This document shows positions 8,590 to 16,296 of a stretch of 64,000 nucleotides of DNA, piece by piece. The stretch spans positions 62,001-126,000 of the forward strand of contig NZ_RKLR01000003.1 in NCBI RefSeq assembly GCF_019599465.1, read 5' to 3'. The notes under the pieces are model-generated. The model had not been told where the DNA came from and did no database searches. It saw only the letters and a program-made list of their open reading frames with translations. Numbering within the stretch: position 1 is the stretch's first letter; every line of letters begins with the position of its first letter. The position numbers were made by a program, and so were the translations under genes. The stretch comes from Haloarcula rubra. Its GTDB lineage: Archaea > Halobacteriota > Halobacteria > Halobacteriales > Haloarculaceae.

Positions 8590-8665
8590 TACCGCCCGGT
8601 ACCACTCCGCCGCTGATAAAACCTCTTCTTGTGGTGAGGCTGACCGCCTCCACCGCCGACGCCGC

Positions 8666-8836
8666 TTACGCGCTCGCCCGTTCGTAGGCGTCTCCGAGTC
8701 CCTCCACGGCCCGGTTGATGGGGAGGCTGAGGCCGAACCGTTCGGTGACCATCGCCACCGGCAGCAGCAGGATGCCGGCTATCAGCGCGAGTTGATACAG
8801 TGCGAGCAGCGTTGCGGTGTACAGTCGGGCTTCCAT
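8666..8836 (-). CDS. Small haloarchaeal membrane protein (56 aa)
   Basis: Reading the reverse strand from ATG 8834-8836 gives MEARLYTATLLALYQLALIA followed by a hydrophobic GILLLPVAMV stretch and an acidic amphipathic tail ending YERASA. One long membrane helix is predicted by eye at residues 7-30. An ATATATAAT box at 8867-8875 lies about 30 nt upstream, which supports this start and leaderless expression. It is upstream of psmB on the same strand. Function is unknown. Confidence 0.7.
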   Translation of the reverse strand: MEARLYTATLLALYQLALIAGILLLPVAMVTERFGLSLPINRAVEGLGDAYERASA

Positions 8837-8866
8837 CGTCCCTCGGCAGAGTGCAGGGAGTAGCCC

Positions 8867-8875
8867 ATATATAAT
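8867..8875 (-). promoter_or_regulatory. TATA box for the 56-aa membrane protein
   Basis: The box ATATATAAT, read on the reverse strand as ATTATATAT, is about 30 nt upstream of the ATG at 8836. Confidence 0.5.
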
Positions 8876-9111
8876 TCTTCGGACCGGCTCACGTGTTCGT
8901 CGTATCGTTCGTGACAGACTGATGGGCCGCCGTACAGCGATTAAACCGGACTTGTACGAGACGCAACTACATGTGTGTGATTCGACCGGTCGACCGTAAC
9001 TGGCGCGTTGGAACGCGTCGACGTTCGCATAAGTTATGGCGATAGTTACGGTGAGGTGCGCGCCGGGCGCGAACCAAAACTACCGAATAGTCGGGTCACC
9101 AGAGTACGTGT

Positions 9112-9480
9112 ATGAACTACCTCGTTGCGATGGAAGCAGCCTGGCTGGTCCGTGACGTAGACGACATCGACGACGCCATCGGCGTCGCGGTGAGCGAAGC
9201 AGGGAAACGCCTCAACGAGGCCGAGATGGACTACGTCGAGGTCGAGGTCGGTGCGACCGGATGTCCGGCGTGTGGGGAACCGTTCGACTCGGCGTTCATC
9301 GCCGCCGACACCGCGCTCGTCGGGCTGGTGCTGGAGATGGACGTGTTCAACGCCGAGTCCATGGAGCACGCCCAGCGCATCGCGAAGAGCGAAATCGGTG
9401 GCGCGCTCCGCGACGTCCCGCTGAAGGTCATCGAAGTGTTCGAGACCGAGGAAGACGAGGAGAGCGGCGCCGAGGCCTGA
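9112..9480 (+). CDS. UPF0212 / DUF555 family protein
   Basis: The 122-residue protein matches the archaeal DUF555 family from its MNYLVAMEAAWLVRDVDDIDDAIGVAVSEAGKRLN-like start. It also has a single CPACG motif (Cys51, Cys54) followed by a FDSAFIAADTALVGLVLEMDVFNAESMEHAQRIAK-type helical domain. The cysteine pair may bind zinc with a second protomer. An acidic tail ends the protein. Role unknown. A T-run at about 9500-9505 follows the stop and may terminate transcription before the HTH-CBS gene. Confidence 0.85.
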   Translation: MNYLVAMEAAWLVRDVDDIDDAIGVAVSEAGKRLNEAEMDYVEVEVGATGCPACGEPFDSAFIAADTALVGLVLEMDVFNAESMEHAQRIAKSEIGGALRDVPLKVIEVFETEEDEESGAEA

Positions 9481-9508
9481 GCGGCTCCGAGAGGCGGTGG
9501 CTTTTTGT

Positions 9509-9523
9509 ATAACCTCTAGTTAT
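9509..9523 (+). promoter_or_regulatory. Palindrome at the HTH-CBS gene promoter
   Basis: ATAACCTCTAGTTAT contains the inverted half-sites ATAAC and GTTAT and sits just upstream of the ATG at 9532. It is a candidate operator for the regulator itself. Confidence 0.4.
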
Positions 9524-9531
9524 AGAGGGGC

Positions 9532-10074
9532 ATGGAACTACCGACGCCCGAGGACCTGCGGGAGCGGCGAAACGAACTGGAGTTGACCCAGAGCGAACTC
9601 GCCGAGCGAGCGGACGTCTCACAACCGCTCATCGCCCGCATCGAAGGGGAAGACGTCGACCCGCGACTGTCGACGCTCCGCCGCATCGTCAACGCCCTCG
9701 ACGAGGCCGAGGGCGGTATCGTCCGGGCGCGTGACGTGATGAACTCCCCGGTGGTCAGCGTCGAACCGGACGACTCCGTCCACGAGAGCAAGGCACTGAT
9801 GGACGAGAAAGGGTACTCGCAGGTGCCCGTCATCCGCGACGGGTCGCCACAGGGCCTCATCGGCAACTCCGACATCCGCCAGCGACCCGAGGAGAACGTC
9901 GGCGACCTGCCGGTCGCAGAGGTGATGCACGAGTCTATCGCGACGGTCGAACCCGACGCCACCATCGACGAGGTGGACGCCTACCTCAACCACAACGCCG
10001 CCGTGATGGTCGTCGAAGACGGCCAGACGGTCGGCGTTATCACCGAGGCCGACATGGCCCGGACGGTTAGCTGA
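9532..10074 (+). CDS. HTH-type transcriptional regulator with two CBS domains
   Basis: An XRE-type helix-turn-helix spans residues about 5-50 (LRERRNELELTQSELAERADVSQPLIARIEG). Two CBS motifs follow, at about 65-115 (ARDVMNSPVVSVEPDDSVHESKALMDEKGYSQVPVIRDG) and 125-178 (VAEVMHESIATVEPDATIDEV ... GVITEADMART). CBS pairs usually bind adenine nucleotides, so it may couple energy status to transcription. A palindromic AT-rich box (ATAACCTCTAGTTAT) lies 20 nt before the start at 9509-9523. It could be an autoregulatory operator overlapping the promoter. Targets are unknown. Confidence 0.88.
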   Translation: MELPTPEDLRERRNELELTQSELAERADVSQPLIARIEGEDVDPRLSTLRRIVNALDEAEGGIVRARDVMNSPVVSVEPDDSVHESKALMDEKGYSQVPVIRDGSPQGLIGNSDIRQRPEENVGDLPVAEVMHESIATVEPDATIDEVDAYLNHNAAVMVVEDGQTVGVITEADMARTVS

Positions 10075-10224
10075 CGACTATTGCGTCGCTGGGGAGCGGG
10101 GGTCTCCGTATCAGCGCTGAAACCCCGCCTGTAAACATTATACGGGTCCTAAGAACGGTTAGCGCCGACAAAACGGTCGTATCGTTATATAGGCTCGCTC
10201 GCTGGACTCACGAGCGTCACACCT

Positions 10225-10371
10225 ATGCAACCCACCCAGACGTCCCTCGATTCTCACCTCGAAGCCGCGCTGGAGGAGGCCGACGACGACACCACACGCT
10301 ACCATCTGCGGCAGGCACTTCAGTTGCGCATCGCAGAGAAAGAGACGGAGTCAGACCGCGTCTCTGTCTAA
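10225..10371 (+). CDS. Small conserved-looking acidic protein (48 aa)
   Basis: From ATG 10225 the frame encodes MQPTQTSLDSHLEAALEEAD and continues through DDDTTRYHLRQALQLRIAEKE to a stop at 10371. Composition is strongly haloarchaeal and helical. A TATATAGG box at about 10186-10193 lies about 32 nt upstream. It runs convergent to purM, with 4 nt between the stops. I do not recognise a domain. Confidence 0.65.
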   Translation: MQPTQTSLDSHLEAALEEADDDTTRYHLRQALQLRIAEKETESDRVSV

Positions 10372-10375
10372 GTAG

Positions 10376-11386
10376 TCACTCTCGCAGTTCCAGTCCGCGC
10401 ACGCCGACGACGCCGTCACCTTCTTCGACGTGCCCGATGACTCGTGCGTCTTCGGAGGCCCCGACTACGGCTTCGGCGTCCGTCTCGGGGAGTGCCGCGA
10501 CGAACCCGGTACCCATGTTGAACGTCCGGTGCATCTCCTCGTCGTCGACGTTGCCCTCGGACTGGACGAACCCGAAGACCGCCTGCGGGTCGAACGGGTC
10601 CGTAATCTCGTAGCGGTGGTCGCCCATCCGCGTGAGGTTCGTCCACCCGCCACCGGTGACGTGGGCCGCCGCGTGGGTCTCTACGTCGCGGAGCGGCTCC
10701 AGTACCTCGCTGTAGATGCGCGTCGGCGTGAGCAGTTCCTCGGCGATGGTCACGTCCGGGTTCGGGGGGAAGGGGTCGGTGTACTCGTGATTCCGCGTCA
10801 CGGCCTCGCGAGCGAGCGTGAGGCCGTTGGAGTGGATGCCGGAGGATGGCCACCCGACCAGGACGTCGCCGGTCTCCGCTTCGCCGGGGAACACCGCGTC
10901 CTTCGGCGCGAGACCGGCACAGGTGCCGGCGATGTCCAGCCCTTTGATGACGTCCGGCATCACCGCCGTCTCGCCGCCGACGAGGGCGACACCCGCCCGC
11001 TTCGCCCCCGCACGGAGGCCGGCCCCGATCTCCTCGCTGGTCTCCTCGTCGGGTGTCTCGACGGCGAGGTAGTCGACGAACGCCACGGGTTCGACGCCGG
11101 CCGCGAGCAGGTCGTTGACGTTCATCGCCATGCAGTCGATGCCGATAGTGGAGTAGTCGCCGATGGCCTCGGCGACGAGGAGTTTCGTCCCGACGCCGTC
11201 CGTAGCGAGCGCGAGGTACTGGTCGCCGATGTCGACGAGGCCCGCGTAATCACCTTCGAACTCACCGGCGGCGCCGATGAGCGCTTTCGTCGCGGCCTCG
11301 CTCGCGTCGATGTCGACGCCCGTCTCGGCGTAGGTCAGTCCCTCCGCTTCCTCCGAGGCGTCGGCCTCGCTCGTGTCGTCGGTCAT
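10376..11386 (-). CDS. purM: Phosphoribosylformylglycinamidine cyclo-ligase (AIR synthetase)
   Basis: The 336-residue enzyme closes the imidazole ring in purine biosynthesis, making AIR from FGAM with ATP. YAETGVDIDASEAATKALIG, the ATDGVGTKLLVAE Asp-containing metal motif, VNDLLAAGVEPVAFVDYLA, ALVGGETAVMPDVI, and the C-terminal AAHVTGGGWTNLTRMG segment are PurM-specific. I prefer the ATG at 11384-11386 over an upstream extension that would add nine non-conserved residues. It is a single gene, 48 nt downstream of the M50 protease gene stop. Confidence 0.95.
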   Translation of the reverse strand: MTDDTSEADASEEAEGLTYAETGVDIDASEAATKALIGAAGEFEGDYAGLVDIGDQYLALATDGVGTKLLVAEAIGDYSTIGIDCMAMNVNDLLAAGVEPVAFVDYLAVETPDEETSEEIGAGLRAGAKRAGVALVGGETAVMPDVIKGLDIAGTCAGLAPKDAVFPGEAETGDVLVGWPSSGIHSNGLTLAREAVTRNHEYTDPFPPNPDVTIAEELLTPTRIYSEVLEPLRDVETHAAAHVTGGGWTNLTRMGDHRYEITDPFDPQAVFGFVQSEGNVDDEEMHRTFNMGTGFVAALPETDAEAVVGASEDARVIGHVEEGDGVVGVRGLELRE

Positions 11387-11434
11387 ACCCGAGACGGTGC
11401 GTGGGTCGGGCAAAAGGCCATCGTTCGCGCCCGC

Positions 11435-12073
11435 TCAGAACGGAATCAGGAACAGCGCGCCGACGGCCAGCAGAATCGACGGGACGGCGACGGCGAGGAA
11501 GACGAGCGTACTCCACGCACGCACCTTCCGGCCGTCGAGCGGCCCGAACGGGAGCATGTTGAACCCCGCCAGAAAGAGGTTTATCTGGAGGCCACGGCGG
11601 GCGAGGTCCCAGAGGATGCCGGAGGTGCCCGCGAGGAGGGCGACGACGAACGGGACGAAGAAGACGACGGCCAGCAGGATGTTCGTCACCGGACCGGCCA
11701 GCGCGATGAGGCCGTTCTCCCGCGCGGTGATGCGCCCGCGGTGGACGACGGCACCGGGCGCGGCGAAGAGGAAGCCGATCAGCGCACCGACGATGGCGAA
11801 CCCGAGCATCCGATAGTCGGCTTTGAACGCCGCGACCTGCCCGAATCTGACCGCCACCACCTTGTGGGCGAGTTCGTGGAGGAGGAAGCCGACGCCGACG
11901 GTCAACAGTGAGACGACGAGCGTCTGGACGACGGCCGAGAGGGTCAGGCCGCCAACCTGCCCGAGCAGTGCTGACCGTAGCTCACGCTCTAGGAGGAGCG
12001 TGAAGGCCACGCCGAGCGCGAGCCACGCTATCAGCAGGTCCTGCACCTCGTCCCGACTGAAGGTGAGATTCAT
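11435..12073 (-). CDS. Site-2 protease family (M50) membrane metalloprotease
   Basis: A 212-residue polytopic protein with about six hydrophobic segments. The zinc motif FLLHELAHKV gives His66, Glu67 and His70, and the second ligand is Asp near 179 in NMLPFGPLDGRKV. It is a minimal M50 protease without a PDZ domain. Site-2 proteases cut transmembrane regulators inside the bilayer. Its ATG overlaps the TraB-family gene's stop by 4 nt (ATGA), indicating translational coupling. Substrates are unknown. Confidence 0.9.
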   Translation of the reverse strand: MNLTFSRDEVQDLLIAWLALGVAFTLLLERELRSALLGQVGGLTLSAVVQTLVVSLLTVGVGFLLHELAHKVVAVRFGQVAAFKADYRMLGFAIVGALIGFLFAAPGAVVHRGRITARENGLIALAGPVTNILLAVVFFVPFVVALLAGTSGILWDLARRGLQINLFLAGFNMLPFGPLDGRKVRAWSTLVFLAVAVPSILLAVGALFLIPF

Positions 12074-13596
12074 GCTACGAGCCCCCATACGAGGTCGGCG
12101 CTGTTCTGTGCACCCTCTATCATCTTCGAGACGACCCACGCCACGTCACGGTCCTGCGTGGCGAGATACGGTAACACCACGACAGGGAACGCGAAACTCG
12201 CGAGCATGCTCCCGACGTTGGTCATCGCGACGATGAGGATGAGTCGGAACAGCGGGACGGCCCGCAGGCGCTTGACGAGGTCCAGAATCGGGGCCTCCTC
12301 GTCGGCCAGAATCTCGTTGAGCTTGCCGATATCGCCGACGTTGACCGAGATGTACCGCAGCTCGACGTAGCCGGCGAACCACCCCGGGGCCAGCAGGGGG
12401 TTGACGCTCGTCATCCACGCGATGCCGCCGCCGACGAGCGAACTGCTCCAGTGAGCGCCGGCGAGGCGAGCGAGGCCCGCGGCGGCGATACCGTTCATGA
12501 AGAACCACGCGGCGAACACCTGCAGGAGGAAGGTGTCGCGGACGCCCGCCATCGCGAGCAACACGAAGAAGGCCAGGAAGCCCAGCGTGATGAGGTAGCC
12601 GACCACCTTGTAGAGCGAGAACCGGCTCCCGGTCTCTCTCCCGGTGAGTGAGTCGATTGGTGGCAGTTCTTCGGGGTGTGCGAGATAGTGCTCGATGCCC
12701 TCGCGGTGGCCCGCACCGACGACGGCCACCACGTCGTAGCCGGCCTCACGGAGGCCGACCAGTCGGTGGGCGATATAGGCGTCTCGCTCGTCGATGAGCG
12801 CCTCGGCGCCGCCGGGCGAGAACCGGCGGAACTCCTCCATCATCGCGCCGACGACGTCGGTGTCGGTCAGTTCTTCGAGGTCGAACTCCTCGACGTCCTC
12901 GCCGCCGGCCCGCACTCGGGTCAGCAGCGCCGCGATGGGCACTCCGACCAGTGTCGTGACGACGACGCCAACCAGCACCGCGTCCAGTATGCCGACGACG
13001 GTGCCGCCGATGGTTCCAGAGAGGACACCGGCGGGGAGGAGCAACGGCCCGCCGAGCGTCGTCGCGAGGACGGCACCCAGCAAGCCGAAGACAGAGCCGA
13101 CGGTGAAGCCGACGGTCAGCGGCGGCCCGAGTTCGGCCATGAGACTGCCGACGAGCGTGAGTTTCTCGCGGAGCGTCAGCCTCGCCCAGAACCGCTGGAC
13201 GGTGGTCTGGATGTCCCGGTCGACCAGCGCGACTCCCAGTCCCAGTTCCTCGGCGGTGTCGATGGCCGCCTTCATGTCCGCGCCGGGTTCGATGTCGAAG
13301 CGCTCGCCGAGCCGCGTCTGCACGTACGACAGCATCCAGTAGGCGAGGAACTGGAAGACGGTGTTCCCACGGAGGAGGTCGCTCGCGTCCAAGTCGTCGG
13401 GCGTCTCGCCCTTCATCTGCTGGTAGCGACCTTCGTCCAGTTCGACGGCCACCATGTCGGGTCGTCGTTCCGCTATCGTCGACTGGACCTCTTCGACGCT
13501 GTGTTCGGAGACGTGCGCCGTCCCGACGACGGTGACGGACCCGTCGCCGGACGGGGCTGGAGGGTCGTCGCCCGCCGACGCCGCGTGTTCGGTCAT
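12070..13596 (-). CDS. TraB/PrgY family membrane protein
   Basis: The protein of about 508 residues starts with a soluble TraB domain. This contains VVGTAHVSEHSVEEV, MVAVELDEGRYQQM and VVGAGHREGIEHYL, which are signatures of the TraB/Tiki/ChaN-like metallo-superfamily. Several hydrophobic segments follow in the middle and C-terminal parts. PrgY-type relatives restrain peptide pheromone activity in Firmicutes; the archaeal role is unknown. An in-frame GTG at 13599 lies one codon before the ATG at 13596; I use the ATG. The gene overlaps the M50 protease, so the two may act on a common substrate. Confidence 0.87.
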   Translation of the reverse strand: MTEHAASAGDDPPAPSGDGSVTVVGTAHVSEHSVEEVQSTIAERRPDMVAVELDEGRYQQMKGETPDDLDASDLLRGNTVFQFLAYWMLSYVQTRLGERFDIEPGADMKAAIDTAEELGLGVALVDRDIQTTVQRFWARLTLREKLTLVGSLMAELGPPLTVGFTVGSVFGLLGAVLATTLGGPLLLPAGVLSGTIGGTVVGILDAVLVGVVVTTLVGVPIAALLTRVRAGGEDVEEFDLEELTDTDVVGAMMEEFRRFSPGGAEALIDERDAYIAHRLVGLREAGYDVVAVVGAGHREGIEHYLAHPEELPPIDSLTGRETGSRFSLYKVVGYLITLGFLAFFVLLAMAGVRDTFLLQVFAAWFFMNGIAAAGLARLAGAHWSSSLVGGGIAWMTSVNPLLAPGWFAGYVELRYISVNVGDIGKLNEILADEEAPILDLVKRLRAVPLFRLILIVAMTNVGSMLASFAFPVVVLPYLATQDRDVAWVVSKMIEGAQNSADLVWGLVA

Positions 13597-13849
13597 CACC
13601 CGCGTTACACAGTCGCTTCCTTTACCCTTGTCGGGTCGGCGAGGATGCCGTACGACGGACGAATGCAGATTGTAGGTGTAGCGACAGATACGTGAACGAT
13701 GTATCTCAAATATCTGTTGTTTCGACGTTAATTTTCGCTTTCATGAATGGCGTAAATGCACGACAGCGGCGACTTACTATATCGTAATCTACTCACCTTT
13801 TACTCAGCAATAATCATACGTCTCGGGTTCGACTGACCTATCGGGAAAC

Positions 13850-14125
13850 ATGCACGACTTGACTGGGTTTCAACGCGACTTGCTGTACGTGATTGCCGGA
13901 CTGGACGAACCGCACGGGCTCGCTATCAAGGACGAACTCGAGGACTACTACGAGAGCGAGGTCAACCACGGTCGACTCTATCCCAACCTCGACACGCTCG
14001 TCGAGAAGGGACTCGTCGAGAAGGGCGAACGTGACCGTCGGACGAACTTCTACACACTGACACGCCGTGGCCAGCGCGAACTCGACGCCCGACAGGACTG
14101 GGAGTCGCAGTACGTCACGGCCTGA
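13850..14125 (+). CDS. PadR family transcriptional regulator
   Basis: This 91-residue protein is a single winged-helix PadR domain: FQRDLLYVIAGLDEPHGLAIKDELEDYYESEVNHGRLYPNLDTLVEKGLVEKGERDRRTNFYTLTRRGQREL. It lacks the C-terminal dimerisation helix of long PadR proteins. It is preceded by about 250 nt of AT-rich non-coding sequence. Its targets are unknown; divergent traB and the co-directional thioesterase gene are the nearest candidates. Confidence 0.9.
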   Translation: MHDLTGFQRDLLYVIAGLDEPHGLAIKDELEDYYESEVNHGRLYPNLDTLVEKGLVEKGERDRRTNFYTLTRRGQRELDARQDWESQYVTA

Positions 14126-14176
14126 CAATCGGTTGGCGTCGGTACACTGAACTGAGTGGGTCGGTGAGTAGCCCGT

Positions 14177-14614
14177 ATGGTCGACCTCTTAGAGACGCGT
14201 CTGGAGAACCGGTGGATGGTCCAGCCGAACCACGCCAACCACCTCGGTACCACGCACGGTGGGAACGTGCTGAAGTGGATGGACGAACTGGGGGCGATGG
14301 CCGCGATGCGCTTCGCCGGCGAGAGCTGTGTCACCGCCCGCATGGACCAGGTGAACTTCAAGCGACCCGTTCCGGTCGGGGACACGGCCGTCGTCGAGGC
14401 GTACGTCTACGACGCCGGGACGACGAGCATCAAGGTCCGCCTGAAGGCGGCCCGCGAGGACCCACGGACCGGCGAGCGCGAACCGACGACCGAGTCGTAC
14501 TCGGTCTACGTCGCCGTCGACGACGAGGGCGACCCGCTCCCCGTTCCCGACCTCACGGTAGACTCGGAGCGAGGGCGGGACCTCCGGGCGGCGGCCCTCG
14601 ACGGCGAGCGTTGA
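14177..14614 (+). CDS. Acyl-CoA thioesterase, hotdog fold
   Basis: The 145-residue protein is a single-domain hotdog thioesterase. NHANHLGTTHGGNVLKWMDELGAMAAMRFAG is the canonical signature (Asn and Asp active-site region), and ARMDQVNFKRPVPVGDTAVVEAYVYDAGTTSIKV forms the beta-sheet. It resembles the YciA/acyl-CoA hydrolase group, which releases free CoA from acyl-CoA. It lies 51 nt after the PadR gene on the same strand, so co-transcription is possible. Confidence 0.88.
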   Translation: MVDLLETRLENRWMVQPNHANHLGTTHGGNVLKWMDELGAMAAMRFAGESCVTARMDQVNFKRPVPVGDTAVVEAYVYDAGTTSIKVRLKAAREDPRTGEREPTTESYSVYVAVDDEGDPLPVPDLTVDSERGRDLRAAALDGER

Positions 14615-14645
14615 CGTTTATGCCGCTCGGTGTCGAACACGGCCT

Positions 14646-15101
14646 ATGGCACTCGACGTACCCGTCCCGGACCGCCCCGCGCTCTCCAGTTCGATGGACG
14701 CCGAGGACTACGAGGACGTGGAGGTACAGGGCGACGAGTATCGACGTGACGAACTGGCCGACGTACTGGACGAGGGTGCGTGGGCCGACGCGTTCGAACG
14801 CTGGGCGGCCGACACGTCGCTCGAGGAGGACGCGTGGGCCGTCGTCACCGACCTCGACCTGATAGCGGAGTTCGACTTCTTCTGGGACTCGTTCGCCGGC
14901 CGCGTCGGCTACCACGCTCCGGGCCTCCCCGAGGACTGGCGCGAACGCGACATCCACCCGGACGTCGACTCGTGGGAGACGGTGTCGTCTATCAACGCGG
15001 GACTCACCGAACTCGGGCAGGTCGTCTGTGACGTGATCAAGGACGAGTACGTCGACTGGGAACCCGACGAGGTCGACGCCGGCGACCTCCCGGACTTCTA
15101 G
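14646..15101 (+). CDS. Uncharacterised haloarchaeal protein (151 aa)
   Basis: A strongly acidic soluble protein, rich in Asp, Glu and Trp (EGAWADAFERWAADTSLEEDAWAV, FDFFWDSFAGRVGYHAPGLPEDW). I do not recognise the family, though the composition and absence of low-complexity regions suggest a real conserved protein. It follows the thioesterase gene by 31 nt and its last 4 nt overlap the 3' end of the convergent methyltransferase gene. Confidence 0.7.
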   Translation: MALDVPVPDRPALSSSMDAEDYEDVEVQGDEYRRDELADVLDEGAWADAFERWAADTSLEEDAWAVVTDLDLIAEFDFFWDSFAGRVGYHAPGLPEDWRERDIHPDVDSWETVSSINAGLTELGQVVCDVIKDEYVDWEPDEVDAGDLPDF

Positions 15102-15649
15102 AGGGACCCTTCGAGGACGAACGTCTCGCGTCGGTCCTCGGCGCGGTGGACCTCGATACCGACCGCCTCGCACATCTCCACGGCGTCGGCCGCGGCGTAC
15201 CGTTCGTCGACCGGTGGACCGTCGTCGCCGCTACCGGCCCGCGTCCAGTCGGCGAACCCGACGCGTCCACCCGGTGCCAGCACGTCCGCGACGGCTTCCA
15301 TCGCGGCCGGCGTGGCGAACTCGTGGAACGTCATCGTCGAGACGACGGCGTCGACCGGTTCCTCGACCGGCATCGACTCGACGTCCGCGGTCACTGGCAC
15401 CACGTTCTCGGGCATCCCCTTCTCTCGGTACAGGTCGTGCATCTCCGACTGGATGTCCAGCGCGTACACGGTGCCCGCGGCGGCGGCGACGTCGTCCGTG
15501 TAGAACCCGGTCCCGCTCCCGAGGTCGACGACCACGTCGTCGGGTCCCGGGTCGAACAGTGCGAGCAACTCGTCGACGGAGACGTACTCGTAGCGACTCT
15601 GGTCTTCGAGTTCCTCGGCCCGGTCGACGTCGAAGGTGTGGAATCCCAT
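15098..15649 (-). CDS. Class I SAM-dependent methyltransferase
   Basis: The 183-residue protein has SAM motif I VVVDLGSGTGFYTDDVA at residues 39-55, the acidic ribose-binding strand VYALDIQSEM and the motif VVSTMTFHEF. It resembles UbiE/ArsM-like small methyltransferases, with the last domain truncated as in several archaeal stand-alone members. The substrate is unknown. The start MGFHTFDVDRAEEL is well positioned for this subfamily. Confidence 0.85.
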   Translation of the reverse strand: MGFHTFDVDRAEELEDQSRYEYVSVDELLALFDPGPDDVVVDLGSGTGFYTDDVAAAAGTVYALDIQSEMHDLYREKGMPENVVPVTADVESMPVEEPVDAVVSTMTFHEFATPAAMEAVADVLAPGGRVGFADWTRAGSGDDGPPVDERYAAADAVEMCEAVGIEVHRAEDRRETFVLEGSL

Positions 15650-15736
15650 CCCTTCGAGGTAGTTCGCCTACGAACAAAACCCTCACCCCCGTACGGGACC
15701 GGCACGCTGATAACTGCTCATGTACTCCGTTCGAGT

Positions 15737-15916
15737 ATGGTAGCTATCGTCTCGCCCAGCGAACGGGAGTGTGAACGCTGTGGCCGACGTGACGTATGGG
15801 ACGAGGACGCGAACACCTGGCGCATCGTCGTCGAAGACGGCGAGAAACGCTCGGGTAATCCCCACTGCCTCCACGAGTGGGACATCAACGGGTCGTTCAA
15901 CCCGCTGGCAGAGTAA
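15737..15916 (+). CDS. HEWD family small zinc-finger-like protein (59 aa)
   Basis: From ATG 15737 the protein contains ECERCGRRDVWDED (Cys12, Cys15) and NPHCLHEWDINGSFNP (Cys44, His46). The terminal HEWDINGxFNP stretch is the name-giving feature of the haloarchaeal HEWD family. Cys/His spacing suggests one zinc site. These proteins are small, cytosolic and of unknown function. The cutA gene follows 41 nt downstream. Confidence 0.85.
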   Translation: MVAIVSPSERECERCGRRDVWDEDANTWRIVVEDGEKRSGNPHCLHEWDINGSFNPLAE

Positions 15917-15957
15917 CTGGCCGAACGTTCTTCTTCACCGCGGCTGTCTGCGTGGAC

Positions 15958-16275
15958 ATGCCGACTGCCTTCGTCACTGCACCGCGGGACGCCGCGACCG
16001 ACATCGCCCGGACGCTCGTCGACGACCGCCTCGCTGCCTGTGTGAATCTGGTCGACTGTACCTCCGTCTACCGATGGGACGGGGCGGTCCACGAGGACGA
16101 CGAGGTGATACTGCTCGCGAAGACGACCGACGACCGGTACGGAACGCTCGTCGACCGCGTCGAGGAACGCCACCCGTACGACGTGCCGTGTATCGAACGA
16201 TTCGACGAGGACGACGTTCTCGACCGGTTCCGTGACTGGCGCGAGGGTGCCGTCGAGTCGGACGAGACTGCGTAG
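15958..16275 (+). CDS. cutA: CutA1 divalent-cation tolerance protein
   Basis: The 105-residue protein matches the trimeric CutA1 ferredoxin-like fold: FVTAPRDAATDIARTLVDDRLAACVNLVDCTSVYRWDG, followed by EVILLAKTTDDRYGTLVDRVEERHPYDVPCIERF. It is linked with copper tolerance in bacteria, though the molecular role is unclear. An upstream in-frame extension to 15877 overlaps the HEWD gene, so I choose the ATG at 15958, which begins directly with the first beta strand. Confidence 0.93.
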   Translation: MPTAFVTAPRDAATDIARTLVDDRLAACVNLVDCTSVYRWDGAVHEDDEVILLAKTTDDRYGTLVDRVEERHPYDVPCIERFDEDDVLDRFRDWREGAVESDETA

Positions 16276-16296
16276 AAGAGGGGTGTCGTCAGTCGC

